From positions 1 to 64,000 of the forward strand of contig NZ_SULM01000007.1 in assembly GCF_005250615.1 (NCBI RefSeq): 64,000 nucleotides of DNA, in the 5' to 3' direction. Every line of letters begins with the position of its first letter. Position 1 is the first letter of the stretch. Shown piece by piece: positions 61,669-64,000 of the stretch. Made by a program: the position numbers and the translations under genes. Below the pieces are notes generated by a model, which had not been told where the DNA came from, ran no database searches, and was given only the letters and a program-made list of their open reading frames with translations. Origin of the DNA: Pseudomonas rhizoryzae (GTDB taxonomy: Bacteria > Pseudomonadota > Gammaproteobacteria > Pseudomonadales > Pseudomonadaceae).

Positions 61669-64000
61669 ATGGCCGTGAAAACCCCCGCGTTTCGCAGAAA
61701 ATTTCCCCTCTTGGTAACCGGCAGCCTGCTCGCCATGCAGCCCGTCACCGCCCTCATCGCCGCGCCCGCCGAACAGTTCAACTGTACTGCCGGTGCCGGT
61801 GGTGGCTGGTCATGCGGCACCCTGGCGCCGACGACGGCTCTGCCGCCCCGTCCCAGCAAGGGCGAGACCCAAGGTGTCGCGGCTCAGCCGGCCGCTCGCA
61901 AGGGCGACGACGCCGTGCTGGTCACCGAGAGCAAGGGCCGCGCCCTGAAGTCCCGCAGCGCCGACTACAGCCATCTGGACTGGGTCCCGCGTGACCAGCT
62001 CACGCCGGCCCAGCTGGCCGAGACCGCTCCCTACTGCAGCGGCGCCTATGTCGAGCCGCAGCGCCCGGGCATGTACGACAACACCCCGACCTCCAAGGCC
62101 CCGACCTACATCTCCGCCAAGGCCTCACGCTACGAGCAGGAGCAGCAGGTCGCCACCCTCGCCGGTGACGTGGTGCTGCGTCAGGGCGGCATGCAGGTGG
62201 AATCCCAGGAAGCCAACCTGCATCAGCTGGAAAATCGCGGCGAGCTCAAGGGCAACGTCAAATTCCGCGACAACGGCGTACTGATGGTGGGCGACAAGGC
62301 CGACCTGCAGCTGGACAACGGCCAGGTCCAGATCGACAACGCCGAATTCGTCATGCACCAGAACCATGCCCGTGGCAGCGCGCTCTACGCCAAGCGCGGC
62401 GACGACGCCATCATCCGCCTCAAGGATGGTACCTACACCACCTGCGAACCGGGCAGCAACGCCTGGCAGCTCAAGGGCAACACCGTTACGCTGAACCCGG
62501 CGACGGGCCTGGGCTATGCGACCAATGCCACCCTGAGAGTCAAGGACATCCCGGTCCTCTATACGCCGTTCATCTATTTCCCCATCGATGACCGCCGCCA
62601 GTCCGGTTTCCTAGCGCCCTCGATCAGCACCTCCAGCGACACCGGCTTCGCGATCACCACGCCCTACTACTTCAACCTAGCGCCCAACTACGACGCCACC
62701 CTCTATCCGCGCTACATGGCCAAGCACGGCCTGCAGACCGAGGGTGAGTTCCGCTACCTGACCCACAGCAGCGAAGGCCAGGTGTACGGCTCCTACCTCA
62801 AGGACAGCGATCCCGAGCACCAGGGCGAACCGGAAGCCACCGACAACCGCTGGCTGTACGGCTGGAAGAACCGCAGTGGCCTGGATTCGCGCCTGATGGC
62901 CGAGGTGGACTACACCCGCATCAGCGATCCCTACTACTTCCAGGACCTGGACACCGACCTCGGCATCAACAAGCCGACCTACGTGAACCAGCAGGGTCGC
63001 CTGACCTATCGTGGCGATAACTTCGTGGCCGGCCTCAACGCCCAGGCCTATCAACTGGCGACCGTCTCCGACGTGACACCCTACGACCGCCTACCGCAGC
63101 TAACCCTGACCGGCGCCCTGCCCTACAACCCGGGCGGCCTGGACTTCACCTACGATACCGAGGCGGTGCGCTTCACCCGCAGCTTCGACGACAACACCTA
63201 TTTCGACCTGGACGACAACGGCAACCGCACCAATGTCCGCAACCGTCCCGACGTCAACCTGTTCGGTCTAACCCGAGCCGAAGGCGAGCGCTACCACGTC
63301 GAGCCGGGTATTTCGCGACCCATGACCGAGTCCTGGGGCTTCCTGACGCCGTCGTTGCGCTATGCCTACACCCGCTACGATCTGGATCTGGACAGCACCG
63401 GCCAAAGCGACCTGGCTTCGCCGCTGACTGGCGGTGGTCGTCGCGCCGCGGCTGGCTCCAGCGTGACCAGCTTCAACGACAGCCCGACCCGCTCCATCCC
63501 GATCTTCAGCCTCGATGGCGGCCTGTACTTCGACCGCGCCTCGAACCTGTTCGGCGAAGGCGGCAAGCAGACCCTGGAACCCCGCGCCAAGTACCTCTAC
63601 GTGCCCTATCGCGACCAGGACGATCTGCCGGTGTTCGACACCGGCGAATACACCTTCAGCTACAGCTCGCTGTGGCGCGACAACCGTTTCACCGGTCGCG
63701 ACCGCATCGGCGATGCCAACCAGTTGGCCCTGGGCGCCACCAGCCGCTTCATCGAGCCCAACGGCTTCGAGCGAGCCAACGTGAGCTTCGGCGAGCTGTT
63801 CTACTTCCGTGACCGCGATGTGCAGCTGCCCGGCCTGACCAAGGACGACCTGGCCTACTCGCGCAGCCTCGGTCAGAACATCGACAATCCCCAGGCCACC
63901 ACCTCGCGCTCGCCCTATGCCCTGGCCGGCATGTATCGCTTCAACCGCGACTGGCGCGTGAATGGCGAGTACAACTGGGATCCGGTGCTGCACCAGACCG
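61669..64000 (+). CDS. lptD: LPS-assembly protein LptD, 3' end outside the window
   Basis: Outer-membrane component that inserts lipopolysaccharide; 777 residues are visible, about 85% of the usual 920-930. A signal peptide (about 1-32) is followed by an LptA-like periplasmic domain (about 135-330, starting [18 protein letters not shown]) and the beta-barrel from about 340 on. Cysteines at the N-terminus (FNC, WSC, PYC) and TTCEPG could form the disulfides used in LptD maturation. AAGG abuts the ATG at 61669, while the in-frame GTG two codons later has better spacing. Confidence 0.93.
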   Translation, partial: MAVKTPAFRRKFPLLVTGSLLAMQPVTALIAAPAEQFNCTAGAGGGWSCGTLAPTTALPPRPSKGETQGVAAQPAARKGDDAVLVTESKGRALKSRSADYSHLDWVPRDQLTPAQLAETAPYCSGAYVEPQRPGMYDNTPTSKAPTYISAKASRYEQEQQVATLAGDVVLRQGGMQVESQEANLHQLENRGELKGNVKFRDNGVLMVGDKADLQLDNGQVQIDNAEFVMHQNHARGSALYAKRGDDAIIRLKDGTYTTCEPGSNAWQLKGNTVTLNPATGLGYATNATLRVKDIPVLYTPFIYFPIDDRRQSGFLAPSISTSSDTGFAITTPYYFNLAPNYDATLYPRYMAKHGLQTEGEFRYLTHSSEGQVYGSYLKDSDPEHQGEPEATDNRWLYGWKNRSGLDSRLMAEVDYTRISDPYYFQDLDTDLGINKPTYVNQQGRLTYRGDNFVAGLNAQAYQLATVSDVTPYDRLPQLTLTGALPYNPGGLDFTYDTEAVRFTRSFDDNTYFDLDDNGNRTNVRNRPDVNLFGLTRAEGERYHVEPGISRPMTESWGFLTPSLRYAYTRYDLDLDSTGQSDLASPLTGGGRRAAAGSSVTSFNDSPTRSIPIFSLDGGLYFDRASNLFGEGGKQTLEPRAKYLYVPYRDQDDLPVFDTGEYTFSYSSLWRDNRFTGRDRIGDANQLALGATSRFIEPNGFERANVSFGELFYFRDRDVQLPGLTKDDLAYSRSLGQNIDNPQATTSRSPYALAGMYRFNRDWRVNGEYNWDPVLHQT

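Overview
The window is a chromosomal segment of a GC-rich gammaproteobacterium, almost certainly a Pseudomonas. The evidence is gene order and content: pssA-ilvC-ilvH-ilvI, mrcB, cbpA-prrF, dksA-gluQ, cbrXAB-crcZ-pcnB-folK-panBC, pgi, acs, then speD-osmC-vfr-trpCDG and trpE-gph-rpe-(murU-amgK)-lptD. Extra genes (a deoA-cdd-tsx-nupC nucleoside operon, a BCCT transporter, a 5-oxoproline cassette) differ from P. aeruginosa. A member of the P. oryzihabitans/psychrotolerans group is possible, but species cannot be fixed from the sequence alone.

Layout. 1-300: tandem sigma70 promoters on the minus strand that point off the left edge, very likely the promoter region of an rRNA operon whose 16S gene lies outside. 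0.3-9 kb: phospholipid synthesis (pssA), branched-chain amino acid synthesis (ilvIHC), small envelope genes and PBP1b (mrcB). 9-11.8 kb: a two-domain kinase-like ATPase, the cAMP-binding protein CbpA, and a PrrF iron-responsive sRNA under a Fur-box promoter. 11.8-16 kb: pyrimidine nucleoside uptake and salvage (nupC-tsx-cdd-deoA). 16-20 kb: sfsA, an aminotransferase, dksA, gluQ, a VOC protein. 20-25.6 kb: the carbon catabolite control module CbrX/CbrA/CbrB with its sigma54-driven sRNA CrcZ, whose upstream region carries a 142-bp MITE-like element. 25.6-33.2 kb: pcnB, folK, panBC, pgi, acs. 33.2-39.7 kb: stress proteins, a large GGDEF/EAL protein, an Na+/H+ antiporter. 39.8-46.9 kb: speD, osmC, vfr, a BCCT transporter and trpGDC.

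46.9-56.6 kb is the most unusual part. In P. aeruginosa the trpG-trpE interval carries the R/F pyocin (tailocin) cluster. Here it holds a GntR regulator, an Nramp-like transporter, pxpA, a DUF1445 (D-glutamate cyclase-like) gene, a fused pxpB-pxpC, and a biotin carboxylase/BCCP protein, followed by a five-copy 129-bp tandem repeat. The combination suggests uptake and breakdown of 5-oxoproline or a related lactam, perhaps through a biotin-dependent carboxylase related to urea carboxylase. Both trpG and trpE are preceded by matching promoters and by near-identical short leader ORFs ending in ARWRWRA, so both trp operons are probably controlled by attenuation.

56.6-64 kb: gph-rpe, a DUF3530 protein, djlA-murU-amgK (peptidoglycan recycling), and the start of lptD, which runs off the right edge. 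No prophage, CRISPR array, tRNA gene or complete insertion sequence was seen.
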